From assembly GCF_039388985.1 (NCBI RefSeq), contig NZ_CP135021.1:248001-312000 (forward strand): 64,000 nt of DNA, written 5' to 3'. The position numbers and the translations under genes were made by a program. Origin of the DNA: Buchnera aphidicola (Aphis aurantii). Its GTDB lineage: Bacteria > Pseudomonadota > Gammaproteobacteria > Enterobacterales > Enterobacteriaceae. Below the pieces are notes generated by a model. The model was not told where the DNA came from and did not search any database. It worked only from the letters and a program-made list of their open reading frames with translations. Shown here in pieces: positions 8,912 to 19,277 of this stretch (position 1 is its first letter; the number at the start of each line of letters is the position of its first letter).

Positions 8912-9652
8912 ATGAAAAACTTAAAAATTAAAGAAAAAATTAATAAAAAAATACCTGATCATATTGCGATTATTATGGACGGAAACGGAAGATGGGCAGA
9001 AAAACAAGGAAAAATACGTGCTTTTGGTCATAAAGCTGGTTTCGAAAAAGTTAAAGAAATAATTAAATTTTCTGTTCATAATAATATAAAAGTATTAACA
9101 TTATATACTTTTAGTAGCGAAAATTGGAAACGTCCAAAATCAGAAGTATTATCTTTGCTTGAATTATTTTCATTTGCATTAAAAAATGAAATTAAAAATT
9201 TAAATAAATATAATATTTGTCTTAAAATTATTGGTGATGTTACTTATTTTAATAGCGAACTACAACGTTGTATTAATTATGCGGAAAAGATTACTTTAAA
9301 TAATAGTGGTTTAATTTTAAATATTGCTGCAAATTACGGTGGTAAATGGGATATAGTAGAAGGCGTAAAAAAAATAGTCAGTGCTGTTCAAGATGGATAT
9401 TTAAATATACATCAAATTGAAGAAAAAATATTTTCTCAATATTTATGTACTAATAGTTTATTGCCGGTTGACTTAGTGATTAGAACTGGGGGTGAAAAAA
9501 GAATTAGTAACTTTTTATTATGGCAAATAGCTTATTCTGAATTATATTTTACTGATGTTTTATGGCCTGATTTTGATCAATTTATATTGCAAGATGCAAT
9601 TAATGATTTTAGTATTCGAAAACGTCGTTTTGGAGGGATTATTAAAGATTAA
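8912..9652 (+). CDS. uppS: undecaprenyl diphosphate synthase (cis-prenyltransferase)
   Basis: UppS elongates farnesyl diphosphate with isopentenyl diphosphate to C55-PP, the carrier lipid for peptidoglycan. It has 246 residues against 253 in E. coli. The catalytic Asp23 lies in IIMDGNGRWAEKQG; TLYTFSSENWKRP and the C-terminal VIRTGGEKRISNFLLWQIAYSELYF-type segment are present, along with WPDFD and RKRRFGG. In E. coli cdsA and rseP follow uppS; here bamA follows directly, so both have been lost from this position. Confidence 0.97.
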   Translation: MKNLKIKEKINKKIPDHIAIIMDGNGRWAEKQGKIRAFGHKAGFEKVKEIIKFSVHNNIKVLTLYTFSSENWKRPKSEVLSLLELFSFALKNEIKNLNKYNICLKIIGDVTYFNSELQRCINYAEKITLNNSGLILNIAANYGGKWDIVEGVKKIVSAVQDGYLNIHQIEEKIFSQYLCTNSLLPVDLVIRTGGEKRISNFLLWQIAYSELYFTDVLWPDFDQFILQDAINDFSIRKRRFGGIIKD

Positions 9653-9712
9653 AAACTTTTCTTATAAAAATTTAATCAAAATTTTATTTTTTATTTCTTA
9701 ATTTCTTTTAGA

Positions 9713-9734
9713 TTGTATGATATAACACATACAA
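9713..9734. promoter_or_regulatory. 7-bp inverted repeat upstream of bamA
   Basis: TTGTATG (9713-9719) and CATACAA (9728-9734) form a perfect inverted repeat around an eight-base AT loop, 34 bases before bamA. It could be a small hairpin or an operator. Confidence 0.3.
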
Positions 9735-9767
9735 AGTATTAGATCTATTGCAGGAAAAATTGCAATA

Positions 9768-12197
9768 ATGTTAATTAAAAAATTTTTTATAATTTTTTTA
9801 ATGTTTTTTAGTATGAATCTTTGTGCAAAAAATTTATGGACCATAAAAAACATTGAATTTCAAGGATTAAGATATTTTCCAAAAGCAGAAGCACTACGAA
9901 ATATTTTATTTAATATTGGTGGTAAAGTATCTCAAAATGATATTCAAAAAAGTATTAAATCTTTATTTCAAACAGGAAAATTTGAAGATATAAAAGTTTT
10001 TTTTTCTAAAGAATCACTCATTTTTAAAGTTATAGAACGACCTTTAATTTACCATATTAGTATTGTAGGTAATCATATTATTAAAAATTCTATATTTAAT
10101 CAGTACCTTAATCAATTAGGAATTGAAGAGGGTCAACATTATAATCCATATTCAAAAGATATTTTTATCAAAAACATAAAACAGTTTTATTATCATTCTG
10201 GAAGATATCAAGCAAATGTGCAATTATTAACAAATTTTTCTTCAAATAATAGAGTTAATTTAAAAATATTAATTAATGAAGGAAATTTACTAAAAATAAA
10301 TAATATTCAGATTTTTGGAAATAAAACTTTTTCTAGAGATAAAATAATTTCTTTATTGAAACTGAAAGATTATAAACCATGGTGGAATTTATTAGAAAAA
10401 TGCATTTATTATGATGATCAGTTAGAAGAAGATATAGGGAATTTAACTAAGTTTTATTTAAATAGAGGATATTATAACTTTCATGTAAAAAAAATAGTTA
10501 ATTTTTTAAAAGATCAAAATAAAGTAAATATTATCTTAAAAATCTCTGAAGGAAGTAAATATAAAATTAATCGTTTTTACATCAATGGCAATTTATTGCA
10601 GTATTATGATAAAATAAAAAATTTAATTAATATTAACAATAAAGAATTTTATAATAAAGAAAAAATTGATTTAATAGTTCAAAAAATAAAGTATTTTTTA
10701 TCTGAAAACGGATATATTAATTCACAGATTATAATTGATCCTAAAATAAATTCTAAAAATAAAACTATAATCTTAGATTTTAATGTAAATATTAATCAAC
10801 GTTATTTTGTAAATAAAATATGTTTTAAAGGCAATGAATTAACTAAAGATGAAGTTTTACGACGTGAAATTAAACAAATTGAAGGTGAATGGTTTAATTC
10901 AAAGTTAATTGATTTAGGTAAAGAATCATTAGAAAAAATAAATTATATTCATGATATTAAAGTTACAAAAAATTTTTTATATAATAAAAGTAACGCAGTT
11001 AATGTTACCTATGAATTGAAGGAAAGTCCTACTGGAACTATAAATTTTGGATTAGGTTATGGAAAAGATAGTGGATTAAGTTTTAATGCTTCTCTTTCAA
11101 AAGATAATTTATTTGGATCTGGAAATTCTATAAAAACTAGTATCATCAAAAATGATAATCAAAAATATGTAGATTTGCTACTTACTTATCCGTATTTTTT
11201 AGATAACGGAACAAATTTAAATACTAGATTATTTTATAATGATTTTCAGTATCACCTTAATGGTGTATCAACTTTAGTAAAGCAAACATCTGGTTTTGAA
11301 AGTGATTTAAGCTTTTTAATTAATGATGTTAATAGAGCTAATATAGGTTTTGGATACACTAGAAATAGTTTGATAAACAAAAATAGTGTCACTAATCATA
11401 ATAATAGTGTAATTGATTCAAAAAATAAAATAGTTCTTTTAAATAGTATGAATCAAACAATTAATGATCGTTTTTTAAAAAACAGTTTGGTTAACGATTT
11501 TACTTTAAATTACTCATTTTTACATAATACTTTAAAAAATCTCTACTTCCCAATTTCTGGTAATCAAACTTATTTAAGTGGTAAAAATACTATTCCTGGT
11601 TCTGATGATAGTTTTTATAAATTTTTATTAGATACAGAGCAATATATACCTTTGGATAAAGAAAAAAAATTTATTATTTTAACTCATTTTAAAGCTGGTT
11701 TTGGGGATAGTTTAAATCAAGAGAAATTACCTTTTTACGAAAATTTTCATTCAAATATTTTAAATAATGTTCGTGGGTTTCGTGTTAATACTATCGGGCC
11801 AAAAAAAATAGATATTATGAATAATTCAAAAGAATGTTTTGGATATCAACATAATAATTTTTGTGAATCTTTAGATTCAATTGGTGGCAATGCTATGTTT
11901 ATGACTAATTTAGAGCTAATTGTACCGATACCATTTCTTAAAGAAGAATATAAACAATTTCTAAGATCTTCTTTATTTCTAGATGTTGGTAATATTTGGG
12001 ATGCTAGATGGAAAGACCAAAAAAATATTCATTTTACAGATTTTATTAATTTAAAAAATATTTATTCTTCAGTTGGTGTTTCTTTACAATGGTTTTCTCC
12101 TATTGGTCCATTAGTTTTTTCTTATGCTCATCCTATGCAAAAAAATGAAAATAGTCAATTAGAAGCGTTTCAATTTAACATTGGTAAAAATTGGTGA
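9768..12197 (+). CDS. bamA: outer membrane protein assembly factor BamA
   Basis: BamA is the central channel of the machine that inserts beta-barrel proteins into the outer membrane. The 809 residues match E. coli (810). A signal peptide covers residues 1-20, cleaved near CAKNLW. Five POTRA repeats follow to about residue 420, then a 16-strand beta-barrel. The L6 hairpin motif VRGF is present in [10 protein letters not shown], and the protein ends in an aromatic residue (FNIGKNW) like a barrel protein. It is followed by fabZ after 43 bases. The skp and lpxD genes found between them in E. coli are missing, consistent with loss of lipid A synthesis. Confidence 0.96.
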   Translation: MLIKKFFIIFLMFFSMNLCAKNLWTIKNIEFQGLRYFPKAEALRNILFNIGGKVSQNDIQKSIKSLFQTGKFEDIKVFFSKESLIFKVIERPLIYHISIVGNHIIKNSIFNQYLNQLGIEEGQHYNPYSKDIFIKNIKQFYYHSGRYQANVQLLTNFSSNNRVNLKILINEGNLLKINNIQIFGNKTFSRDKIISLLKLKDYKPWWNLLEKCIYYDDQLEEDIGNLTKFYLNRGYYNFHVKKIVNFLKDQNKVNIILKISEGSKYKINRFYINGNLLQYYDKIKNLININNKEFYNKEKIDLIVQKIKYFLSENGYINSQIIIDPKINSKNKTIILDFNVNINQRYFVNKICFKGNELTKDEVLRREIKQIEGEWFNSKLIDLGKESLEKINYIHDIKVTKNFLYNKSNAVNVTYELKESPTGTINFGLGYGKDSGLSFNASLSKDNLFGSGNSIKTSIIKNDNQKYVDLLLTYPYFLDNGTNLNTRLFYNDFQYHLNGVSTLVKQTSGFESDLSFLINDVNRANIGFGYTRNSLINKNSVTNHNNSVIDSKNKIVLLNSMNQTINDRFLKNSLVNDFTLNYSFLHNTLKNLYFPISGNQTYLSGKNTIPGSDDSFYKFLLDTEQYIPLDKEKKFIILTHFKAGFGDSLNQEKLPFYENFHSNILNNVRGFRVNTIGPKKIDIMNNSKECFGYQHNNFCESLDSIGGNAMFMTNLELIVPIPFLKEEYKQFLRSSLFLDVGNIWDARWKDQKNIHFTDFINLKNIYSSVGVSLQWFSPIGPLVFSYAHPMQKNENSQLEAFQFNIGKNW

Positions 12198-12226
12198 CGT
12201 AAAATATATTTAATTTTTCATTTTTT

Positions 12227-12232
12227 AAAAGG
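12227..12232 (+). promoter_or_regulatory. ribosome binding site fixing the TTG start of fabZ
   Basis: AAAAGG lies eight bases before TTG at 12241. There is no in-frame ATG until well inside the conserved domain, so TTG must be the start. Confidence 0.75.
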
Positions 12233-12240
12233 TAATTATT

Positions 12241-12714
12241 TTGAATTCTAATAATAATTTTTTAGATATTAAAAAAATTTTAAAAATTTTGCCACATCGT
12301 TATCCATTTTTATTAATTGATAAAATTTTAGATTTTAAAACATTTCATTATTTAAAAGCATTAAAAAACTGTACTATCAATGAGCCTTTTTTCCAAGGGC
12401 ATTTTTCGAAAGAACCTATTTTTCCAGGTGTTTTACTTATTGAAGCTATGAATCAAGCCGCTGCTATCTTAATATATCAAAGTACAGGAATATTAAATAT
12501 TAATAAACTATATTATTTTGTGGGTATTGAACATGCTAGATTTAAAAAAAATGTTATTCCTGGAGACCAAATATTTATTGAAGTTATTTATTTACAGAAA
12601 AGAAAGAATTTAATTAAATTTAAGGTCTTTATCACAGTAAATAATAAAACAGTAAATAATCAAAAAGTTTGTCATGCTACTATTCTTTTTTATAAAAAAA
12701 TTAATTTTAAATGA
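12241..12714 (+). CDS. fabZ: 3-hydroxyacyl-[acyl-carrier-protein] dehydratase
   Basis: FabZ dehydrates 3-hydroxyacyl-ACP in fatty-acid elongation. The hot-dog fold signature LPHRYPFLLIDKIL is followed by the catalytic pair His54 (FFQGHF) and Glu68 (LLIEAM). It has 157 residues against 151 in E. coli. The start codon is TTG, as in E. coli fabZ. It lies between bamA and dnaE; lpxA, lpxB and rnhB, which separate fabZ from dnaE in E. coli, are gone. With FabI and AcpS also in the window, part of fatty-acid elongation is retained. Confidence 0.96.
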   Translation: MNSNNNFLDIKKILKILPHRYPFLLIDKILDFKTFHYLKALKNCTINEPFFQGHFSKEPIFPGVLLIEAMNQAAAILIYQSTGILNINKLYYFVGIEHARFKKNVIPGDQIFIEVIYLQKRKNLIKFKVFITVNNKTVNNQKVCHATILFYKKINFK

Positions 12715-12741
12715 AGTTTATTTATTAAATTTGGAAAATAA

Positions 12742-15700
12742 ATGCATATACCAAAATTTGTACATCTTCATGTGCATAGTGATTATTCAATATTTGATGG
12801 ATTATCTAAACCAGAAGATTTAGTAAAGCAAGCTATTTCTTTGAAAATGATGGCTTTAGCTATTACAGATTTTAGTAATTTATATGGAGTAATTAAATTT
12901 TATAATGCTGCTCATAAATGGGGATTAAAACCTATTATTGGTATTACAGTAAAATTTATTTCAGAGTTTATAAAAAATGATTTAGTAGAATTGACTATTT
13001 TAGCTTCAACTCAAGAAGGATATAAAAATTTAATTTTATTAGTTTCAAAAGCTTATACAAAAGGATATGTTAATAATACATGTGTTACAATAGAAAAAAA
13101 ATGGCTTTCAGAAATGAATAAAGGATTAATACTTCTTTCTGGGGGATGTCGAGGTGAAATTGGAAAAATTTTATTGCGTACTCAATCTTTGTCAATATCT
13201 TCCTGTTTAGAATTTTATGAAAAATATTTTCCTTCATCTTATTATTTAGAATTAATACGAACAGAAAGAAAAAACGAAGAAAAGTATATACATTTAGCTG
13301 TAGATTTATCTTACTCTAAAGGTATCCCAGTCGTTGCAACTAATGATGTTTGCTTTTTAAAAGAAGAAGATTTTAAAATTCATAAAATTAGAATTGCAAT
13401 TAATGAAGGAGAAATCTTAAGAAATTCTAAAATTCAAAGTAATTATAGTAAGCATCAATTTTTAAAGAGCGAAAAAGAAATATCTAAACTTTTTTCTGAT
13501 ATTCCTGAAGCATTAGTGAATAGTGTAGAAATTGCAAAACGTTGTAATATTTTTATATCTTCGGGAAAATATTTTTTACCTCAATTTCCAACAGGAAAAG
13601 TGAGTGTTCAAGATTATTTAGTTATACAAGCTAAAAAAGGGCTAAAAAAACGTTTACAAACATATTTTAATAATCAACTCAATACAGAAATTTATTTAAA
13701 ATATAAAAATCGTTTGATGATAGAGTTAGATATAATAAATAAAATGGGTTTTCCTGGTTATTTTTTGATAGTTATGGAGTTTATACAATGGGCAAAAAAT
13801 AATAATATTCCAGTAGGACCTGGAAGAGGGTCGGGTGCAGGTTCATTAGTTGCATATTCTTTAAATATTACAGAAATAGACCCTTTATTATTTGATTTAC
13901 TATTTGAAAGATTTTTAAATCCAGAACGTATTTCGTTACCTGATTTTGATATTGATTTTTGTATGGAACAACGAGATAAAGTAATTGAACATGTTGCAGA
14001 TATGTATGGTAGAAATGCAGTAGCTCAAATTATTACTTTTGGGACGATGACAGCTAAAGCTGTAATTAGAGACGTAGGAAGAGTATTAGGCTATCCTTAT
14101 GGATTTATTAATAATTTATCTAAATTAGTTCCTTTAGATCCTGGAATAACGCTTAATGAAGCTTTTTCTAAAAAATCAGAATTATATAATCTTTATAAAA
14201 GTGATGAAAATATAAAAATATTAATTGATATATCAAAAAAATTAGAAGGAGTTAATCGAAATGTTGGAAAACATGCAGGTGGTGTAGTTATTTCTCCTAC
14301 TAAAATTACTGATTTTTGTCCATTATACTGCGATGAAAATGGAAATAATCCTGTAACTCAATTTGATAAAAATGATATTGAATATGTTGGTTTGCTAAAA
14401 TTTGATTTTCTTGGATTACGTACTTTAACTACAATTAGTTGTGCAGTAGATATGATCAATGCAAAATTATTACCAAATCAAAAAAAAATTAATATTCATT
14501 TAATTGATTTAAAAGATAAAAAATGCTTTGATTTTTTAAAAAAATGTAAAACTACAGCTATTTTCCAATTAGAATCTTATGGAATGAAAGATTTAATTAA
14601 AAGGTTAAAACCAGATTGTTTTGAAGATATTGTTGCGCTTTTAGCGCTTTTTAGACCTGGTCCCCTACAGTCTGGTATGGTAGATAATTTTATAAATAGA
14701 AAACATGGATATGAAAAAATTTCATATCCTGATCATCAGTGGCAACATATACTTTTAAAACCAGTATTAGAATCTACTTATGGAATTATTTTGTATCAAG
14801 AACAAGTAATGCAAATCGCTCAAATTCTAGCAGGTTATACTTTAGGTAAAGCTGATATTTTAAGACGTGCAATAAGTAAAAAAAATTTAAAAGATATGTC
14901 AAAGCAAAGAAAAAATTTTTTAGAAGGTGCTCAAAATAACGGTATTAATATAAGATTAGCAACAAAAATTTTTGATTTATTAGAAAAATTCGCAGGATAT
15001 GGATTTAATAAATCACATTCTGTAGCTTATGCATTAGTATCTTATCAAACATTGTGGCTTAAAACGTATTATCCTGAAGAATTTATAGCTTCTACAATGA
15101 ATTCTGATATAGATAATATAGAAAAAATTATAATTTTAGTGCATGAAGCATTTAATATGAAGGTAAAAATTATCCCTCCTAATATTAACTTAAGTAAATA
15201 TGAATTTTATGTGGATAATCAAAAGAATATAATTTATGGTCTTGGTGCAATAAAAGGAATAGGAGAACATTCAATAAAAAGCATTCTTGAAGAAAGAGAT
15301 AAAAATGGTGATTTTTGTGATTTATTTGATTTATGTATACGTTGCGACCTTAATAAAATTAATCGTAGAATACTAGAAAAATTAATTATGTCTGGTAGTT
15401 TTGATTCGATTGACAAAAATAGAAATAATTTACTTAATTTAATCGAAAATGCAATTAAAGCTGCAAAAGAGCATGTTAAAATTAAAAATAACCGACAAAA
15501 CAGTCTTTTTGGAACATTAAAAGATGAATTAAATATAATAAAAAAAAGCAATTTATCTCAATCGTCTTATTTAGAACAAGATCAATTAAAAAATGAATAT
15601 CAAGTTTTAGGTTTTTATTTAACAGAACATCCTATTACTCAGTATACAGATGAGTTAAAATATTATATAAATAATTTAAAAATTAAAAAATTAAAATTGA

Positions 15701-16191
15701 ATAATAAAATAGTTATAGGTGTAATAGTTTCAATTAAAATAAAAACAACAAAAAATAAAAATAAAATAGTTATATTAGTATTAGATAACTATACTTGTCG
15801 TATAGAAGTCGTAATTTTTCAGAAAGTGTTCAATGCATTTGAACGTTTAATTAAATTGAATGAAATTTTAATTATTAAAGGTAGAACAGAATCAGGTACA
15901 AATTCAAAAGTAATAGCCTATGATATTACAAATTTAATGTTGGAAAGAGACAAATATGTTAAAAAGTTAGTAATTACATTAACAAATAAAAAAGATAAAT
16001 TTTTATTAAAAAAATTATATCAACTATTACATCAACAAGATAAAGGAAACATTTTTGTTGATATTAAAAAAATAAATTTTATTTCGAGTTTTGTTGAAAA
16101 AAAAGATTTTTATATTACTATTAGTAATGAATTTTTAAATAAGTTAAAATATTTAATTGGACCAGAAAAAGTACAATTAAAATTTTCTTAA
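12742..16191 (+). CDS. dnaE: DNA polymerase III alpha subunit
   Basis: DnaE is the replicative DNA polymerase of the replisome. It has 1149 residues against 1160 in E. coli. The PHP domain begins with FVHLHVHSDYSIFDG. The three catalytic aspartates Asp401, Asp403 (PDFDIDF) and Asp555 (LLKFDFLGLRT) fall at the E. coli positions. The finger and helix-hairpin-helix regions follow, with GYGFNKSHSVAYA conserved. QNSLF in NNRQNSLFG sits where the E. coli clamp-binding QADMF lies. An OB domain follows. Its proofreading partner dnaQ is at 26687. The stop is five bases from the convergent proS stop. Confidence 0.98.
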   Translation: MHIPKFVHLHVHSDYSIFDGLSKPEDLVKQAISLKMMALAITDFSNLYGVIKFYNAAHKWGLKPIIGITVKFISEFIKNDLVELTILASTQEGYKNLILLVSKAYTKGYVNNTCVTIEKKWLSEMNKGLILLSGGCRGEIGKILLRTQSLSISSCLEFYEKYFPSSYYLELIRTERKNEEKYIHLAVDLSYSKGIPVVATNDVCFLKEEDFKIHKIRIAINEGEILRNSKIQSNYSKHQFLKSEKEISKLFSDIPEALVNSVEIAKRCNIFISSGKYFLPQFPTGKVSVQDYLVIQAKKGLKKRLQTYFNNQLNTEIYLKYKNRLMIELDIINKMGFPGYFLIVMEFIQWAKNNNIPVGPGRGSGAGSLVAYSLNITEIDPLLFDLLFERFLNPERISLPDFDIDFCMEQRDKVIEHVADMYGRNAVAQIITFGTMTAKAVIRDVGRVLGYPYGFINNLSKLVPLDPGITLNEAFSKKSELYNLYKSDENIKILIDISKKLEGVNRNVGKHAGGVVISPTKITDFCPLYCDENGNNPVTQFDKNDIEYVGLLKFDFLGLRTLTTISCAVDMINAKLLPNQKKINIHLIDLKDKKCFDFLKKCKTTAIFQLESYGMKDLIKRLKPDCFEDIVALLALFRPGPLQSGMVDNFINRKHGYEKISYPDHQWQHILLKPVLESTYGIILYQEQVMQIAQILAGYTLGKADILRRAISKKNLKDMSKQRKNFLEGAQNNGINIRLATKIFDLLEKFAGYGFNKSHSVAYALVSYQTLWLKTYYPEEFIASTMNSDIDNIEKIIILVHEAFNMKVKIIPPNINLSKYEFYVDNQKNIIYGLGAIKGIGEHSIKSILEERDKNGDFCDLFDLCIRCDLNKINRRILEKLIMSGSFDSIDKNRNNLLNLIENAIKAAKEHVKIKNNRQNSLFGTLKDELNIIKKSNLSQSSYLEQDQLKNEYQVLGFYLTEHPITQYTDELKYYINNLKIKKLKLNNKIVIGVIVSIKIKTTKNKNKIVILVLDNYTCRIEVVIFQKVFNAFERLIKLNEILIIKGRTESGTNSKVIAYDITNLMLERDKYVKKLVITLTNKKDKFLLKKLYQLLHQQDKGNIFVDIKKINFISSFVEKKDFYITISNEFLNKLKYLIGPEKVQLKFS

Positions 16192-16196
16192 TAATT

Positions 16197-17909
16197 TTAA
16201 TATTTTAATTTATTTTTTAAAAATACAATAATCTCTTTGAGATTGATAATAATATTTTTTTTGCTTTTTCTTTCCCGATATTCAACATTATTTTCATTTA
16301 TATAACGTTGACTAATAATAATTTGATGCGGAATTCCAAGTAAGTCTATTTCATTAAACATGATACCTGGTCTTTTATTTCGATCATCTAAAATTACATC
16401 TATTTTTTCATTTTTTATTTTTTTATAAATTTCTTCTGTAATTTTTTTTGTTTTTTTACAATTTTTTACATTAATGGGTAAAATAGCTACTTCAAAAGGA
16501 GCAATAGAGTTAGGCCAAATAATTCCTTTTTCATCGTGATTTTGCTCAATTATAGATGCTATAATGCGTGTTATTCCAATACCATAACATCCCATATATA
16601 AGTTTTTTTGTTGTCCATCTTGATTTTTTATTAACATATTCATTTTGTTAGAGTATTCTTTTCCCAATTGAAATATATGTCCAATTTCAATGCTTTTTTT
16701 AATTTCTAATGATTTCGATCCATCCGGTCCTACATCATGAATTGTCATGTTTCTAATATCAACAATAGTAGGAATCGGAATATCTATATTCCAATTCACA
16801 TTAATAAAAAATTTTTTGTTAATATTTGCTCCAATAGTAAAATTTTTCATATAATATACTGAAACATCAGCAAATATAGGAACATTTAAGTTTAATGGTC
16901 CTAAAAAATTTTTTTCTACCCCTGTTAATTCAATAGTATCTTTATCATTAATAAATTTTAATGGTTTTTCAAGTATATCAATTTTTTCTAATTTAAATAA
17001 ATTTAATTCATGCTCTGATCGTATTAATAAAGCAGCATATGAAAAATTAGATTTTTTATTAGTACGGATTAAAATAGTTTTTACTAAATTATTAATAGGA
17101 TATTTAATTTCACAGATATTTTTAATAGATTTTATACTTTTTGTTTTACAATGAATATTTATATTGCATTGATTAAAAAAATTGATAGATTCTATTGATT
17201 TGGCTGTATTAATGTTAGAGGCATATGAAGTATTTTTTGAAAATATTATTTTATCTTCTCCATTATCAGATAAAGCTTGAAATTCATGAGAAATCTTACC
17301 GCCCATAGATCCTGAATCAGCACTTACTACTCGGAATTGCAGTTGTATTTTATTGAATATATTAATGTAGCTCTGATAAAATGTTTCATAAGTTTTTTTT
17401 AAGCAATCTTTATTAATATGAAAAGAATAAGCATCTTTCATAGTAAATTCACGAGCTCTAATCATTCCAAATCTAGGACGTATTTCATCTCTAAATTTAG
17501 TTTGAATTTGATATACAATTAATGGTAAATCTTGATATGAGCGTATTTCACGACCAATTAAATGAGTTACAACTTCTTCATTGGTTGGTCCTAATATAAA
17601 TTTCTGATTACGTCGATCGAAAAATTTTATTAATTCTTTTCCATATATATTCAAACGTCCACTTTTTTCCCATAGTTTTTCAGGTTGTATAATAGGCATA
17701 GAAATTTCTAAAGCATGGATTTTTTGCATTTCATTTTTAATAATTTTATTGATTTTTTTTAATACTCTTAAACCTGTTGGAAGCCAGATATACAAACCTG
17801 AAGATAGTTTTCTAATCATTCCACTTCTAAGCATAAGTTGATGACTAATTATTTCAGTATCGTGAGGATTTTCTTTTAAAGTTAATAGTAAATATTTACT
17901 TGCTCGCAT
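16197..17909 (-). CDS. proS: prolyl-tRNA synthetase
   Basis: ProRS charges tRNA-Pro in the cytosol. It has 570 residues against 572 in E. coli, so the bacterial type with a central editing insertion (about residues 225-400) is retained. Class II motifs are visible: GPTNEEVVTHL, the motif 2 region FRDEIRPRFGMIRAREF, and motif 3 GCYGIGITRIIA. The anticodon-binding domain fills the C-terminus. It converges on dnaE with only five bases between the stop codons and no visible terminator. Confidence 0.97.
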   Translation of the reverse strand: MRASKYLLLTLKENPHDTEIISHQLMLRSGMIRKLSSGLYIWLPTGLRVLKKINKIIKNEMQKIHALEISMPIIQPEKLWEKSGRLNIYGKELIKFFDRRNQKFILGPTNEEVVTHLIGREIRSYQDLPLIVYQIQTKFRDEIRPRFGMIRAREFTMKDAYSFHINKDCLKKTYETFYQSYINIFNKIQLQFRVVSADSGSMGGKISHEFQALSDNGEDKIIFSKNTSYASNINTAKSIESINFFNQCNINIHCKTKSIKSIKNICEIKYPINNLVKTILIRTNKKSNFSYAALLIRSEHELNLFKLEKIDILEKPLKFINDKDTIELTGVEKNFLGPLNLNVPIFADVSVYYMKNFTIGANINKKFFINVNWNIDIPIPTIVDIRNMTIHDVGPDGSKSLEIKKSIEIGHIFQLGKEYSNKMNMLIKNQDGQQKNLYMGCYGIGITRIIASIIEQNHDEKGIIWPNSIAPFEVAILPINVKNCKKTKKITEEIYKKIKNEKIDVILDDRNKRPGIMFNEIDLLGIPHQIIISQRYINENNVEYRERKSKKNIIINLKEIIVFLKNKLKY

Positions 17910-18072
17910 ATATAAATCTCAATAGAAATAAAAGTGATATAAAAAATTAAAATATGTATTTTTTAATTTTTCAATATTAATTCTATTATATAATAGAATA
18001 TTTTATAAGATATTTTTTTAATATGTTTAATTTTTTAGAATTTGTTCAATATTATTAAAAAAATGCTTATGT

Positions 18073-18102
18073 TTGTTTTTTTAATTTTGTATTAAATACA
18101 AT
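18073..18102 (+). promoter_or_regulatory. putative flhB promoter with overlapping palindrome
   Basis: TTGTTT (18073-18078) and TACAAT (18097-18102) are 18 bases apart, 24 bases before flhB. A 15-bp palindrome, TTGTATT-A-AATACAA (18087-18101), overlaps the -10. Many chance matches are expected in such AT-rich DNA. Confidence 0.3.
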
Positions 18103-18125
18103 TAAAATGGTTAAAAATATTTAAA

Positions 18126-19277
18126 ATGAATCATGATACGCATGAAGAGAAAACTGAGCAACCAACTGATCGTCATATCAAGAAATCTCGTAAAACGGGA
18201 AAAAGCAGATATTCTCGAGAATTAAATTCTTTGTTAATTTTAATAGTTGGATTGCTCAACTTATGGTGGTTTGGGGACTTGATCGTTTTTGAGTTTAAAA
18301 AAATTATATCTAATAGTTTTTATTTTAATAATAGTATTATTTTTAAAAATCAAAATATTTTATTAAACATTTTTGTTCACTTAAAAAGAATTTTTTTTAT
18401 TTTTACTCCGTTTTTAGGATCTTTATTTTTTATAATTATAATACCTGCCATTTTTTTTAGTGGTGTTCAACTTAATTTTAAATCATTAAAATTTGATTTT
18501 AAAAAATTAAGTTTAATAAATGGATTAAAAAGAATTTTTTCTTTAAAAATATTTTTTGAGTATTTTAAACACATGTTAAAGTTGATTGTGATTGGAGGTG
18601 TGGTTTCATTTTATTTATGGAAACATTTTTTTGAAATATTGTTTTTTAATATCAAAGATTTGTTTTCAACTTTTTCCTATGTATTTCATATTATTTTTTT
18701 CTGCTGTATTCTAGGTGTATTAAGTTTAATTCCAATTGTAATATTTGATATTTTTTGGCAACAATTTCAACATTATAAACATTTAAAAATGACTCATCAA
18801 CAAATAAAAGATGAATTTAAGGAACATGAAGGTCATCCGCATTTAAAAATGAGAATTCGTCGTCAAATGAAAGAAAATTTTCGAAGAAGAATGATTTTAA
18901 ATATACCTAACTCTGATGTTGTTATAACTAATCCAATACATTATTCAGTTGCGCTTAGGTATGATGAAAAAGAAATGAATGCACCTAAAGTAATGGCTAA
19001 GGGTATAGGTGATATGGCTATTCAAATACAAAATATTGCAAAGAAACATAATATTCCAATAATTTCTGCTCCTTCATTAGCTCGTTCATTATATCGTTAT
19101 TCAGAAATAGGACAGTATATTCCAGGTCCTCTCTATAAAGCTGTTGCTGAAATTTTAGCATGGGTTTGGAAAGTAAGAAAATGGAAGAAAGAAGGTGGAA
19201 CTTTTCCAAAAAAACCGAAAAATATATTTGTTCCATCAGAAATGAAATTTACAGGAGACAGTAAAAGCAATGGGTAA
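18126..19277 (+). CDS. flhB: flagellar type III export protein FlhB
   Basis: FlhB is the substrate-specificity switch of the flagellar export apparatus in the inner membrane. It has 383 residues (E. coli 382) with four membrane segments between about residues 33 and 215 and a cytoplasmic C-terminal domain. The self-cleavage motif, Asn-Pro-Thr-His in most homologues, reads Asn269-Pro270-Ile271-His272 here (codon ATA at 18936-18938). The cleaved bond N269-P270 itself is kept. It overlaps flhA by eight bases. Buchnera is non-motile but builds many hook-basal-body structures (established knowledge), so a role in general export has been suggested. Confidence 0.96.
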   Translation: MNHDTHEEKTEQPTDRHIKKSRKTGKSRYSRELNSLLILIVGLLNLWWFGDLIVFEFKKIISNSFYFNNSIIFKNQNILLNIFVHLKRIFFIFTPFLGSLFFIIIIPAIFFSGVQLNFKSLKFDFKKLSLINGLKRIFSLKIFFEYFKHMLKLIVIGGVVSFYLWKHFFEILFFNIKDLFSTFSYVFHIIFFCCILGVLSLIPIVIFDIFWQQFQHYKHLKMTHQQIKDEFKEHEGHPHLKMRIRRQMKENFRRRMILNIPNSDVVITNPIHYSVALRYDEKEMNAPKVMAKGIGDMAIQIQNIAKKHNIPIISAPSLARSLYRYSEIGQYIPGPLYKAVAEILAWVWKVRKWKKEGGTFPKKPKNIFVPSEMKFTGDSKSNG

